Positions 46,881 to 58,123 of a DNA stretch of 64,000 nt are shown piece by piece (the first letter of the stretch is position 1; every line of letters begins with the position of its first letter). Position numbers and translations under genes: made by a program. The stretch is from Ophiosphaerella korrae (Eukaryota; Ascomycota; Dothideomycetes; Pleosporales; Phaeosphaeriaceae): NCBI GenBank assembly GCA_028456385.1, contig JALNQF010000061.1:1-64000 (forward strand), given 5' to 3'. Below the pieces are notes generated by a model. That model was given only the letters and a program-made list of their open reading frames with translations. It did no database searches and had not been told where the DNA came from.

Positions 46881-47347
46881 ATGAAGTTACTTTCGAGCCT
46901 TCTTTTCTTGTTGCCCGTTGCGCTTGCGCTTCCTACGGAGATTGTCAGTGAGGTGGCGGTTGAGGGGGTTGTTGAGGCGAGACAGTGCTACGTCCAGTGT
47001 GGCTCGACATGTTATACTCAGGCACAAGTGACTACCGCACGCAGCGCGGGGTACAGTCACTATCAAGAGGGATCCCAGGTTGGTAGTGGTAACTACCCGC
47101 ATCAGTACAATAACCGCGAAGGGTTTGATTTCCTCGTTCGTGGGCCTTATCAAGAGTTCCCGTTGAGGACTTCTGGTGCTTATACAGGAGGTCAGTACAC
47201 TGTGTTTGATGAAAAGAACTTATATTGACTTGAGCAGGGTCACCTGGTGCGGATCGTGTCGTTTTCAACACTGCCGGACAACGTGCTGGCGAGATCACTC
47301 ATACTGGTGCATCAGGCAATAACTTCGTTGCTTGCTCTGGGTGGTAA
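46881..47347 (+). CDS. Secreted guanyl-specific ribonuclease, T1/F1 family
   Basis: Exons 46881-47190 and 47238-47347 (47-bp intron, GTCAGT...GCAG) give 139 residues. Residues 1-16 are a signal peptide ([16 protein letters not shown]). A short acidic pro-segment ends at EAR before Gln35, fitting processing after Arg34. The mature part of about 105 residues matches RNase T1/F1 in size. Catalytic residues expected for the family are visible: Tyr72 and His74 (YPH), Glu92 (YQEFPL), Arg110 (ADRVVF) and His125 (THTGAS), with the C-terminal NNFVACSGW. Cysteines 36, 40, 44 and 136 fit the family disulfides. It would cleave single-stranded RNA after guanosine outside the cell, for nutrition or interaction with other organisms. 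It lacks the long loops of ribotoxins. Confidence 0.95.
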
Positions 47348-47508
47348 GGGATTATATTTGATGCAGGGTATTTGGAGCTTGTAAATACAATTGCCAGGGT
47401 TGCCAGCCGCGGCCATGGTGACTTCACTTCTTGAACCTACTTTATAGCAAAAAAGAGAGATTAACAAACGAGCGCCAGTGCCAACAATCTTGAGTGAATG
47501 CAGATGGT

Positions 47509-48834
47509 TCAATCAAACATGCCGCCCATGGCTCTGCGTTGATGTGTGGCCTTCCACTCCTCAAGTAAGACCATGACCTCTTGTCTCGTATCCTCAATGA
47601 TGCCATCCATTTTGATATCGTTCTTATCGTAACCAAAAGGATCTTCAAGCTGGACACCAATGCCTTCAATGCCGTAGAGGGTAAAAGCAACGATAGCCAC
47701 AATGAGGATAGACCACCAGCCATAGTCGTCTACAATGGCAAATGGGAGAACACAAGAATACAATGCCAAGGCTTGCTTCTGGTGAATGAGGTGGGCAACC
47801 GGGATAGGCGTGCTCCGAATAGTTTCCATCTTACCATACGCATCTACGAGATTGTTTACCTGGACAGTCATCTGGGAGGCAAGAGGAGCGTTGAACCAGC
47901 CGCGATTAAATCCCCTCCTTACATAGCTCTCGACCAAGACGGTGAGTTGCAATGGTAGGCCTAGTCCTTGGTCCTCGTAGCCCATAAGCCCCTCGGGTAG
48001 CAACGACACATAATCGTCTTTCTGTGTCGGAGGCGAGCCAGCGCCATTTTCGAGGGTAGCCGCTGAGTCTGAGAGAAGCGGGGTGCTGAGAGTAGGAGTG
48101 GCTGGCGACGAGGCGCTACGGTCGACGTAGCTCGGCCGTCGAGAGGCTGGCTGGGATCTTGCAAATGAGGCTGGCTGTGGCGGCAGGGCTGCCATGCTTG
48201 CAGGGGGGATATTGAACTCGGCCCTGAGATTGTGCTTGATTGCATAGAGCACTGCGACCAGACACTTGACCACCTTCTCCGTGTCGCGTTTCTCTGCCTC
48301 TGTTGTCTTGCCATCGTTGTCGCGCGAGTAGACGAGGCACATGCGCGCGAGATTACGGACGCTGGTGCCAATTGTGGTAAGGCAGTTCCGCCCCGTCCAG
48401 AAGCGATCGTAGCTAGTCGAGTTCCTGAATACCAGCATCAACCCCACCACTATGCTGAGCGAGGGAATAATGGTCGAGGGAATGTTGACGCCATCCCAGA
48501 CATTGGTGTCCAGGTAGACGATGAGAACGGTGAACAGCGAGTGGAGCAGGACTGGGACGGCGATAATGTCATGTACTGCGCCTTTGGCAAAGCGGAGGAC
48601 GAGAGGCACGCGTCGAGGCTTCTTGCGCACTGCATGTGCGAGCGGGTACGTGGGTTGGCGCACGGGTGGCGCCATGGCTGTGTTGTTGGCGATGGAGAGG
48701 GCGAATTGCTTGATCAGAGCGTGGCGGAAGGGCGAGAGTGGGGAAAAAGGAAGAGTAGACTGGACATGCAGAACAAGGAGAGGCACGGCGGTGACGTTAA
48801 TGTTGCGGGGGACGGTGTTGCGACAGGGATGCAT
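47509..48834 (-). CDS. Bestrophin/UPF0187-like anion channel
   Basis: Single exon, 441 residues from the ATG at 48834. A second in-frame ATG at 48678 has a much better context (gccATGG) and may be the true start, giving 389 residues. The core shows VLLHSLFTVLIVYLDTNVWD, then SLSIVVGLMLVFRNSTSYDR with FWTGRNCLTTIGTSVRNLAR, the hallmark of the bestrophin-like (RFP-TM, UPF0187) family. Two further membrane segments lie near LYSCVLPFAIVDDYGWWSIL and IVAIVAFTLYGIEGIG, then GVQLEDPFGYDKNDI, typical of the family end. The middle (about residues 205-290) is a proline/serine-rich variable loop. Likely an anion channel of a cell membrane. It is divergent from the kinase gene across 744 bp and convergent with the RNase gene. 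Confidence 0.9.
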   Translation of the reverse strand: MHPCRNTVPRNINVTAVPLLVLHVQSTLPFSPLSPFRHALIKQFALSIANNTAMAPPVRQPTYPLAHAVRKKPRRVPLVLRFAKGAVHDIIAVPVLLHSLFTVLIVYLDTNVWDGVNIPSTIIPSLSIVVGLMLVFRNSTSYDRFWTGRNCLTTIGTSVRNLARMCLVYSRDNDGKTTEAEKRDTEKVVKCLVAVLYAIKHNLRAEFNIPPASMAALPPQPASFARSQPASRRPSYVDRSASSPATPTLSTPLLSDSAATLENGAGSPPTQKDDYVSLLPEGLMGYEDQGLGLPLQLTVLVESYVRRGFNRGWFNAPLASQMTVQVNNLVDAYGKMETIRSTPIPVAHLIHQKQALALYSCVLPFAIVDDYGWWSILIVAIVAFTLYGIEGIGVQLEDPFGYDKNDIKMDGIIEDTRQEVMVLLEEWKATHQRRAMGGMFD

Positions 48835-49578
48835 CAAGGCACCATAAGGTCACCAGGACCAGGCACGCCAGGGCCCAGCTCAAACCCCGGCTCAGTTAGT
48901 CATAGGCCAGCCGGGTGATACCCTATTTCGCATGCCATTCAAACTGAAATCTTTCTACAATTCTATTCTTTGCTTTTTTTTCTCCTATTAGCCCTTACTC
49001 GAGCACGGTAGGTCATCAGTCAGGGCTGCAACTCCAGGCATCCAAATTGCTCTGCGTGCAAGCATCGGCGACTCTTGGTATGGAGTCCACAGCCCACCTC
49101 CAAGCTATGTTCCTATCGAACCAATACATCCCGGCACCAGGCATCTTTCCGTATCCTTCATGTGCCGAGGTGACACCAAAGATGATCAAGTTTGTTGGCA
49201 CTGAACGAGCACGGGATCTTGACAAGTGAGGCTGTGAGGGCAGCTGCCGCCGGTCGAGCTTGCCTTGCCATTTTGGGCCCCCGCGCTACCATGCGGCTGC
49301 CTTGCTTGCTCCTTCAATCTCACCATCCAACGAGCCTTGCCACCCTCCTTTTACATTTCCTCTCTTTTCTGCAGCATGCGTCTTCTTTCTTTGTCATTCT
49401 TCCCACCCTTCTCTACTCCATCTATCCGTAGCGCCTCCCGCCGCTCGCACTAAGCCGGGTCGTCAAAGGGTCCACCAGCCCGGGCCCCACCGGCGTACCT
49501 TGCATTAAGATCCCGCCTGACTCGACTACCAAGGCAGCCTGCCGCTCTTGGATCAAGCATTGTCTGGAACTCGACGCC
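48835..49578. other. Divergent promoter region, channel and kinase
   Basis: 744 bp between two divergently transcribed genes. Short frames occur on both strands but none has family features. A CT-rich stretch (49330-49430) precedes the kinase ATG, as is common in fungal promoters. No repeat or RNA gene seen. Confidence 0.5.
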
Positions 49579-52500
49579 ATGGTGCGTAATGGAACCAGCT
49601 TCAGGGACCTTCGTGATACCCTATACAAAAGCCTAGTCGCGTACATCTGTACTCCTCGACTGGAAATCGATGGCCATGTTACCGAACAGTTGGAAAAACG
49701 CTTCTTTCCAGCTGGTACTGCTGAGAAAGTCTTGACCTCCGGTGTTCTCGAGCAGCTCTTCACTTCCATCATCCCTATAGGACAAGCGCATATTCTTGGT
49801 GTCCGTCCTTCTCAGTTGGTTGAACAGGTGGAAGCCCGTAAACTTCAGGTGTACTTGGCTATTCTCATTACCTCAAAATGCGACAGCGAGGCGCTACTTT
49901 CTTTCACCGAAAGACTAGTCGCACCAAGGCAATGGACAGATGCCGAGCGTCGGCTCGCAAGACTCCCCGTTGAGGATACCTATAGCTTGAGGCCCATCCT
50001 AGGCGAAGACCCCACAGCTGATCTCTTCCTCCAAAAACAGCACGACTTCTTTGCGCCTGTACTTCAGAAGAACAAAGAGGTCAGAGGTCGGTTCCGTCGG
50101 TTGCCTTATAAGAGCGAAAAACTTATAGGCCAGGGGTCCTTTGGAAAGATCTACGAGGTCGTGGTACGTTCAGTGACAGCCCATCTGTCCCGTATTGGAA
50201 TTTTTTTGGAATTATCAGCCCCGACTGTATATTCCTGATCGTAACTGTCGCTAATCTTTTCTACCCGCAGATCTCTCCCAAACACTTTCAAGATGCGCAC
50301 TTCATGTCAAATGATCAAGAGCTGGTACTTGCTAGAAAGGATTTCGAACTCAATACAGAAGATAGAGCCTATGAAAAAGAGCGAGACATTCTGCAGGCCA
50401 TTGTTCGAAACGCAAAAAGTCACAACAACATCATGAAAAGCCTGGGAAGCATTGAGAATGGCTTGACATACTCGCTGTTCATGCCCCTAGCTGATTGCGA
50501 CCTCAAACAATATATGGAACGATATCCCAGGGGACCTCAATCACCACTAGAGAAGGCTAGAATTGTTCAATGCGCTGTGGGACTTGCTGGAGCCATTGTA
50601 TATCTACATGAATCGCTAGAGTCACCAGACTACGAGAAACTGTCATGCTTCCATATGGACCTGAAGCCGCAAAATATATTGGTTGTTATCGACCCCATCA
50701 CAAAAGAAGAAATATGGAAACTATCAGATTTTAATATGTCTCGCGTGAAGATGAGACGTAAGCACAATGAGGAACAGTTGTCTCTAAGAAGGAGCCTTAC
50801 CTTTGGTGATAACGTCTACGAGGTCAACAAGCTCTTCAAACGAAGATTCCCCGATGTCATGGACGCCACTGTGACTGATTATACCATCAACCGGCGCGGC
50901 ACCGGAACATATTTAGCACCTGAGGCATGTATTGAAAATCATCCAGTTCAAGCTGAGAGCGATACTTGGTCGTTGGGCTGCGTGATCAGCGTAATATTTT
51001 CTTACCTATCTGGTGGCCATAAGGCGGTTGAAGAGTTTGCCGATCGTCGGTACCAAGAAGGCCTTGACCGATTTTTCACCTTTTCGGGCGGTCAGGAGTC
51101 GCAGACGTTGAATAATGCACGAGTTAGCGATGCGGTGAGGAGATGGCACAACCAACTTCGGCTGAAGACAAGTAAAGCAAACGCAGAAGAGGGTGCCATC
51201 TTTGAGGGTATGATCAAGTTCCTTGGTCGCAAAGTTCTGGTAATTGATCCAAGACAACGCCAAAAGACAACAGCTGCAGAGGTCCGCGAAGAGTTGATCA
51301 CCGCATTCAAAGCTTTTCAAATCATAGCTGACAACGGCTCTATGTCTCCCAAGAGTCCAAAATCACGTTTCAAGATTCCCAGCCGACTAAAACGTTCTTG
51401 GCGACGGCAATCTGAAATTGATGTGGAAGCACAGGATTGGAGAATACCATTACCAAATACTGCAAGGATGTGCTTTTTTGGGCCCAATTCTCAGCCACTC
51501 GTGTGCGTCACAGACGGCATTCTGGCTGCTTATTCGCTTGAGCATGCATTGCTCTCTGATGATTCGAGCGGGTTCGACGATGACCTCATCTCATATGGGG
51601 AGGTTAGTCCAGAGAAAGAACGACATTGGATTTCTAGCGTTGGCGTCTCAACTCATTTCGTTCTGGCAGCCACTGATTATCAAGAATTTGATGTATGAAT
51701 CCCAAGACGTACCTGTGGCCCAACATACTTACATGCAACAGTGCTACTTCTATCATATTGCGCAACCTGGTAACCATAACAGCAGACTAGAGCTTGTTAA
51801 TCACTGGCAATTCGACCTTCCTCGCATCCGGAAACTAGCAATATCATCTGATGCACAGTATGCTGCCTTCGTCTTATTTAACTCCATATCAGGACAGAAG
51901 AGCTCCTTGTATATAACTAGATTAGAATGGCTTCAAGAGGCACATTCTGAGAGGTATGTGCCTTGCACCTCTTCACACGTACCACTTAATGGCCACACAG
52001 CTCACTACCCTCCAGCAAATTTTACTCCGTGATCTCGTCATCGACCGCTTCGAGCTCGAGTCCCGGTTCTCCGCTTGGCCGCGCAATCCCACTCCCGTAC
52101 CCAGCAGAAGATATCTGCGAACTCAAATTTTCAAAGGCTAACGGTGTGTACATTGTTGCCAAACCTCAACAGATCAATGGCATGTCCGAGAATACCATGC
52201 ATGTCTATGCTTGGTCTCTACAGGATGGTCGGCGTACAGCTCTTGCACCGAGCCCCATAAAACACGAGGTACGAGGTACTTACATCTTTATAATCGAAAA
52301 TATTTAAACTAACTCTAATGCAGGGCCAAGATGACCTGCTTCAAGGCTTGTTTACTTGCTTTGCCCCTTATAATCAGACCCTGGCATTTGCCCTTGTTTC
52401 TCAGGAAAATAAGGTCATCATTCGCGACTGGGGCCTCAAACGATTTTCACAAAGCAACGCACGAGGCTATCGCCTCCTTCAGATTCTCCTAGATCAAAAC

Positions 52501-52752
52501 GATCAAGAGGTCCTGGCTTTTGGGACCAGACAGGCGCACAATGAGCTCCAGCTTCTCACTTTTCCCGCTGCAAATAAAAGAGAAGAACTCAACATCAAAC
52601 AGGAAAGGAAGTTACCAGGAATGACATACCAGAGCAAATTCGTTGCGGCAATCACTACCACCTCAAAAGGTTCGCTCACAGAGCGTCTTCTATTGATATC
52701 TATCATGGAAGGCTCATCGGTCCGTGTCGTTCGTATCGGACTCAATCCTTAA
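49579..52752 (+). CDS. Serine/threonine protein kinase with long C-terminal beta-rich region
   Basis: Five exons: 49579-50163, 50271-51692, 51742-51953, 52016-52268 and 52324-52752; 966 residues. Introns are 107, 49, 62 and 55 bp with GT-AG ends. Residues 1-180 are an N-terminal region of unknown fold. The kinase domain is about 178-540: glycine loop GQGSFGKIYEVV (184), LARKDF with the probable ATP lysine, HMDLKPQN (H323, catalytic D325), DFN at 348-350 where most kinases have DFG, and APE at 411-413. After a basic serine/proline linker (SPKSPKSRFKIPSRLKRSWR) about 380 residues look beta-rich with repeated hydrophobic strands (SSDAQYAAFVLF, NQTLAFALVSQENKVIIRDW) suggestive of a beta-propeller. 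Substrate unknown. The stop lies 13 bp from the stop of the opposite-strand gene. ATG context is gccATGG. Confidence 0.9.
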
Positions 52753-52765
52753 TTATCTTAAGATT

Positions 52766-54383
52766 CTACGCCATATCTTGTTTACCAGCAACCGACAGGT
52801 TCTTCTCAATGTCTGTATACCCTCTTTGTAGGTTGCGTGGAACATAATCGACTTTCATCTTGTCGTCATCCTTTTTTTTCCTGATCTGCGGAAAGCCTGC
52901 CATAATATAATATAAGATCATCGTAAGAATGGTTGTGCCCACCGAAGTTACGAAGTAAATCCAGATTTGTGGAGACGTCTGCAACTTTTTCGTTTTCGGG
53001 TCCAATGCAAAGAATTGCATGCCGAATATACCCTAAACCAGGAGATCAGCTACAAAGGTTAGATACAACCCAGATCGACTTACCGTTATGAGAGTCCAGG
53101 GGAGATAAATGAGGGTTATCACCGTGATGAAGACGGCGGATCTTGTCAAGATAATCATGCTACCATTTTGCTCCTGCGCAACACCTTGGTTTCTGAAAGC
53201 CAACGTATCAGCAAGAAGCGTAGCAGTGTTGTTACTCCGCTGCTGCAAGAATAATGCTGATCGTATAAACGTCCTAGCATATCTTTTGCTATTTTCCAGC
53301 TGGGATGCGACTTGTCGCTGGTTCTCTCCATTTATACAGCCTCTGGCTACCAGAGTCTTACCCAACGCACCGAGTCCCTCGGCAACTTCTTCGAAATTCA
53401 TGAGGATGGCACGAAGAGGAAGGAATCGACTCTCCAGCCACCTCACTTGCCCAAGGCTATCATGACTCACTCTAAGCGGTCTATTAATCATAGTAGAGGT
53501 CGTGGTATCCGTCTAATTATGGTCAGTGCCGCATACCTCTTACATCGCGAAAATACTTACGATTGGAAGTAATCTCTTCTCATACTCAGCAATATACTCC
53601 CTCCAGCTCATGAAGTAGGATGCGTGAATAACACCATGTAGCCACAACGGATTCAATCTCATCTGGAGTTGGTGGTTCGAAAAGCTTTCCAACACCCGCT
53701 GATATGCCACCGAGTTAGGGGCTGCGTTCACTAAAATGTATAAAGACGTTTTCGTTTTCACATCGTACTTTTGGTACACTCCCGCCTGTCGGATCACCCA
53801 AGGCTCAGTAGGGAGGCCTCTGTATTCAGCATATCTAAAAGTGTAGAATATTTCTTGAAGCATGTCAGTTTTATAACGACGCGCGAGTTCGGTAAACACG
53901 AACGAATTGAATTTTCATCCTCCTTGATAGTCCAAGGAACACAAAAGCTCTGCTCCTCATCGGTCGTGCGATAACAGAAGCTAAGCGGAACCTCCAGGAA
54001 GCTGGCATCGATATCGTGATGTTCCACGACCTGCCGCAGCATAGACTTCGTCGTTTGCAATCTCGACCAAGAGTCTTTCTGACATATCGATCTAGCGAGC
54101 CATTCAGCAGTTTGCTTTACAGAATCTCCATTTTTACTTACACCAAACGGTATTGATAACTTGAGTTTACTGAACTTCCCAGATAGTCATCCAATATTTT
54201 CAGGTCAGCGCATGCCTGCGTCCTGAGAGGTACTAAGCCACCCTGTGGCTTGACGGTAGCCGGCACATCCACGATACGGATGGGACCTGAAGGACTACCT
54301 TCAGATTCGCAACACGCCGTTGACTCATCCAGACGTCTCCAGTAATATTGGGAATTTGGAACCAAGGTGTTCATAGGATCCAT
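52766..54383 (-). CDS. CorA-like membrane protein
   Basis: Exons in coding order: 54383-54142, 54091-53904, 53853-53561, 53512-53084, 53032-52766; 472 residues. Introns are 50, 50, 48 and 51 bp. The second begins GTTCGT; without it the frame appears shifted, with it SIQIFYTFRYAEYRGLP reads through. The N-terminus (MDPMNTLVPNSQYYWRRLD) and the block VIRQAGVYQKYDVKT match the fungal CorA-like transporter group. Two C-terminal membrane helices follow (about 362-383 and 407-428). Between them GIFGMQFF stands where CorA magnesium channels have GMN. The C-terminal tail is lysine-rich and cytosolic by the family topology. The role is probably ion transport or membrane signalling; the GMQ motif makes magnesium selectivity uncertain. 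Start chosen at 54383 because the protein then begins like its family. Confidence 0.88.
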
Positions 54384-54647
54384 CACTGTGAAAATAAGGG
54401 TGTCGAACAAGTTGCGCAATAAAGTCTAAACTGGATTGAAAATCTACCAGTACGGAAGTACAGAATGCAGGCTGAGGAGAAATAAGAAATTTCAATACAA
54501 AGTGACGCGGCTGTGCACTTTTGTCCACCCTGGGGCGAGTTTAGTGCGCAGCCACCTCCCAGGCTTCATCGCCTGCCTCGTTTCTGCCTGTCAACCCTCC
54601 AGCCAATCACGGCTTTGCGCGACTACACCAGTCAGCCTTTCGGTGTT

Positions 54648-55065
54648 TCAACGGGGGAACTGTTCATACTTGAGTTCATCCTATGGTATTCTGTTAGCAA
54701 GTCTTGGGCAATGTATGTGTGCAGTTGAGGCAGCTTACCTCTGTCAGAGGGCGGGGTGTGCTGATGATCCACTGGTCGTTCCTCATCTGTTACTCGTCAG
54801 CCTACTTGCCATCAAGGCATACTCCACATCCCATACCCCAATATCAAAATTCTTGTCTCCATACTTCGCCTTTGGAAATAATTCCTCCAATAATCTCTCT
54901 AGCTTCGCTTGATCCATGTACCTGACTCGATAATTCTGCGTGTGCAAATCCACCTTTGGTTCCTTCCTCGATCTCAACTGGAAGATCTGTACTAATTAGC
55001 ACCAAACCACCGATGCCAACACCGAAACCATAAGTAAGGCTCACTCTCTTGAAATTCAAACACAT
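54648..55065 (-). CDS. Small conserved-looking protein, four exons
   Basis: Exons in coding order 55065-55045, 54986-54837, 54786-54739 and 54680-54648 give 83 residues; introns are 58, 50 and 58 bp with GTGAGC, GTATGG and GTAAGC donors and GCTAATT, GCTGACG and GCTAACAG branch regions. All junctions are in phase 0. The protein has no signal peptide or membrane segment; the centre reads QNYRVRYMDQAKLERLLEEL then FPKAKYGDKNFDIG, followed by DQWIISTPRPLTEDELKYEQ. The alternation of beta-like and helical stretches resembles a small alpha/beta domain. Family not recognised. The ATG is at 55065 (gcgccATGT). An alternative is that it is a detached 5' part of a longer gene, but the reading frame closes at 54648 and the CorA-like gene has its own start. 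Confidence 0.6.
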
Positions 55066-55532
55066 GGCGCAGGCGGGGCGATTTTTTTTTTTTTCTCTTT
55101 CTTTCTTCTAAGATTAAACGCTGTCACGCATCGACGTGAGTAAAGAAATACACCTCGTCCGCCTACCAGGCTGGCCGCGCCCTTATCTGGTGACCGGTGC
55201 AAGTCCGCAGCAGGCAAACGAGGCAGTATCCCGGGAAAACCGGGACGGCGCGTGATTGGGCGGGCGTGCCTTACATGAGCTGAATGGGGCTTGGGCACGC
55301 GCACTAATAGTCGAATACGAGGGGAGGACGAGGGCGCTGTATGGGTGCTGAGCCTCAGCCTTGGGACAGAGTGTTTAAAGGCTGGGGCGGGGCCTGAGAT
55401 AACCCCAGGTAGAACCTGACCAGCGAGATCAGGAGGTAGTTCTCTTTTTGCCTTGTGCCTGTACCTGCGTGTCTTTCCTTGCTCATTGTTCGTTACAGCG
55501 GCAAATGGTCCTTAGTGTGCTCGACACGCAAC
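55066..55532. other. Divergent promoter region
   Basis: 467 bp between the small four-exon gene and the permease. It holds a T tract (55082-55095) on the small-gene side and GC-rich DNA with a gtttaaag TATA-like word near 55373 on the permease side. No coding sequence supported. Confidence 0.5.
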
Positions 55533-57791
55533 ATGCAGTCCCAGCAGGCTGAGAGGCAACAACGCGCAGACTGGTTTCCAGACTGGATGCCTGAGGAGAG
55601 GGCTCCTGCTGCGCAAACGAACAACGCTGCCAATTATTTGCTATCTATGCGGGATAGCATTCGTCTTTCGGATGTGAGCCATGGGCCGTCGAGTCAGGAT
55701 GATAAGTTTGATACTGTGGAGGATGCGCTAGAAGCAGAGCAGATTCCTTCAGCCTTGCCGGACGACGAGTTGGTTATGGAGAGGGATCGTGATAGAGCTG
55801 TCAAGTATGGAGTTTCGTGAAGAGATATGAATGACTGCTGACTTTGGTGATAGTCGACGGCTTGGGGGGATACACATCTTTGTAAGTTGAGGCTAGGTGT
55901 TGGGATGTAACAATGACTTATACATGGCAGATGATCACTATTAGCGGCGTTCTTGGAGTTGGATTGTATGTACGAGGCGGAACCATTCTTCGACTTGGTG
56001 GGCCACTTGCGGTACTTCTATCATTTGCACTTCTAGGCGTACTTGCCTGGGGGGTAATGCAGTGCATTGCAGAGATGCTTTGTATTTGGCCCATTTCCGG
56101 AGCGCTAAGCGTCTACGTCACCGAGTTTGTGGATGCCGAGCTTGGTATAGCAGTTGGTGTTGCATATTGGTGAGTTGTACCCTACGAATATATAGGCATA
56201 GTTCTAATGTCGTGTGTAGGTTCACGTATGCAATATCCTTTGCGGCTCTTATCGCTGCTACAGCGGGTATTGCAGAGTACTGGGAAACACCGAAAGGTAT
56301 CCAAGGAGGCGTTCTGTTCTTCTTAATACCGTCAGTACTTGTTATCATCAACGCATTTGGCATCCAGGTATTTATCACCTGAACGTCAATAACACCTCAC
56401 CGCTAATATTTCACAGTTATACGGCCTCGTTGAAGTAATAGGCGGAGCTCTCAAACTGACCTTTCTCATCATCATCGTCCTCGTAATGATCGCCATCAAC
56501 CAAGGCGCAGGCGCAGGTCCAAAACTAGGCACATCGCTGTACCCCAACACAGTCATCGTCCGCGACCTAGACGTAACAAACAGCTGGCCGCAGGCATTCT
56601 TCATGAGCCTCTCCATTGCAGCATTCGCCTACGTCGGCGTCGAAATCACCGCCGCCTCCGCCCTGGAAGCACGTGTAACCAAAGAGCGAAATCCAAAACA
56701 CTCAGCGGCGATCGGGCGAACAGTAAAGTTCTCCGCCGTCTACATCTCCTTCTTCGCTGGCATCCTCTACGTCCTCGCCGGCGTCCTCGTCACGCTCAAC
56801 ATCAAATGGGACGCTCCCGCCCTCCCACGCATGTCCTGGGTCAACAAGCCCCTGGACCCGGAAATAGTCAAGGGCACCACGGCATCCGCATTCGTCCTCG
56901 TGGCTGAGGCGAGCAAAGTCCCTGGGCTAGCGAGCACACTGAACGTATTCCTCATGTTCACCGCGCTGACGTGCGCAAATACAAACCTCTACGTGGCGTC
57001 TCGTGCGCTCTTCAGTTTGACAAGGAGTCTGGACGGCGGCCCAAATCAGCCGTGGTATACACGCTTCTTCGCCTACTTTGGCAAAACAAATAACCGTAAG
57101 GTTCCACTGCGAGCGCTGGTTGCGTCGTGTGTTTTCGCGTGGATCCCGTTTTTGTATCTTGCCAGTGAACATGGGCCAGATACGAGCATTGGGAATATTC
57201 TAGACGTGTTGTCGGAGATGGGGACGATTGGTGTGATTGTCGTATGGGCGTGTGAGTGTTGGGCGTATATCCGATTTTACAACTGGTAAGTCGGTATTTT
57301 GTGCAGACTGGATTTGTACTTACACATTACAGCATTGATCGGAATCGCGAAGCTCTTTCCAGCGTCCCCCTTATTCGACGATGGAATCGGGGGAGAAATA
57401 ATATGCCTGATGACTTCCCGTATCGGAGCCATGGGCAGCCGATTACCGCGTACGCATCGTTGGCATCGTGTCTTTTCATCCTGATTATTGCGAACGGCGC
57501 AGGTCTTTGGAAGGAGTTCCATGTGCAGCCATTCTTGTCTGCATATCTTGCTGTAAGTCCTATCCTTATTGAGATGATTCATGTTACTAATTGTTTGCTT
57601 AGCCCATCTGTTTCCTGGTCATGTGGGGCCTACTGAAGGTGTTGAGGAAAGGTCAGTGGCATTTAGTCGAGTTATCAAATGGGGAAGAGCTGGTTAAGAA
57701 GATGATCAGGCTACATGAGATTCGATGGCGAAGCGCAGAGATATCAGATGCTGGAGGAAGGAATATGCAGAATCTTTGGGGACTCCTTTAG
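55533..57791 (+). CDS. Amino-acid permease, fungal AAT/YAT type
   Basis: Seven exons: 55533-55804, 55854-55881, 55931-56169, 56220-56367, 56417-57285, 57333-57552 and 57603-57791; 654 residues, all introns 47-50 bp. Exon 2 is only 28 bp. The cytoplasmic N-terminus of about 95 residues is acidic. The first helix reads HIFMITISGVLGVGLYVRGG, where the family has MISLGG-G-GTGLF; ISGALSVYVTEFVD follows, with about twelve membrane helices and a C-terminal PFLSAYLAPICFLVMW. The tail CIDRNREALSSVPLIRRW and KMIRLHEIRWRSAE is cytosolic. It likely imports amino acids by proton symport; the substrate is not readable. The first ATG of the longer frame (55455) gives an implausible leader, so 55533 was chosen. 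Confidence 0.9.
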
Positions 57792-58123
57792 ATACGAATG
57801 AAACATGTGCATACTACGGCGTTTTTCTTCCTTTGACAACCCTTTTGAGAAGTTGCCGAGTACCATTAGGTGACGTTGATGATTCAATTGTATGTAGTTT
57901 CGCCCCAGAGTCCACTTTCACGTGCAACGTACCGTGACAGACACACGTGTAAGACCCTGACGCGTGCTGCAGCAGTCCATTCCATTTCCGACAAGCCTCG
58001 GCCACAACTGCTCACCAACTTCACACTCCAACCTTCCCACCTAAAACCTACCATGAAGTCCCAATAACCCCAGCAATAAAATCCTCGCCACCCTTTATTC
58101 CACCTACCAACTCCCAAACCACC
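57792..58123. other. Intergenic, permease to PEX11 gene
   Basis: 332 bp. C-rich, CT-biased DNA leads up to the ATG at 58124 (accaccATGG). No other feature seen. Confidence 0.5.

Noticed and set aside
48232..48918. 228-codon ORF opposite the bestrophin-like gene
   Set aside because: Mirror of a conserved membrane-protein frame and without features of its own.
53794..54060. Apparent frameshift in the CorA-like gene near 53890
   Set aside because: A 50-bp intron (GTTCGT donor, CTGAC branch region, CAAG acceptor; 53854-53903) joins the two frames and gives the expected family sequence, so no mutation is needed.
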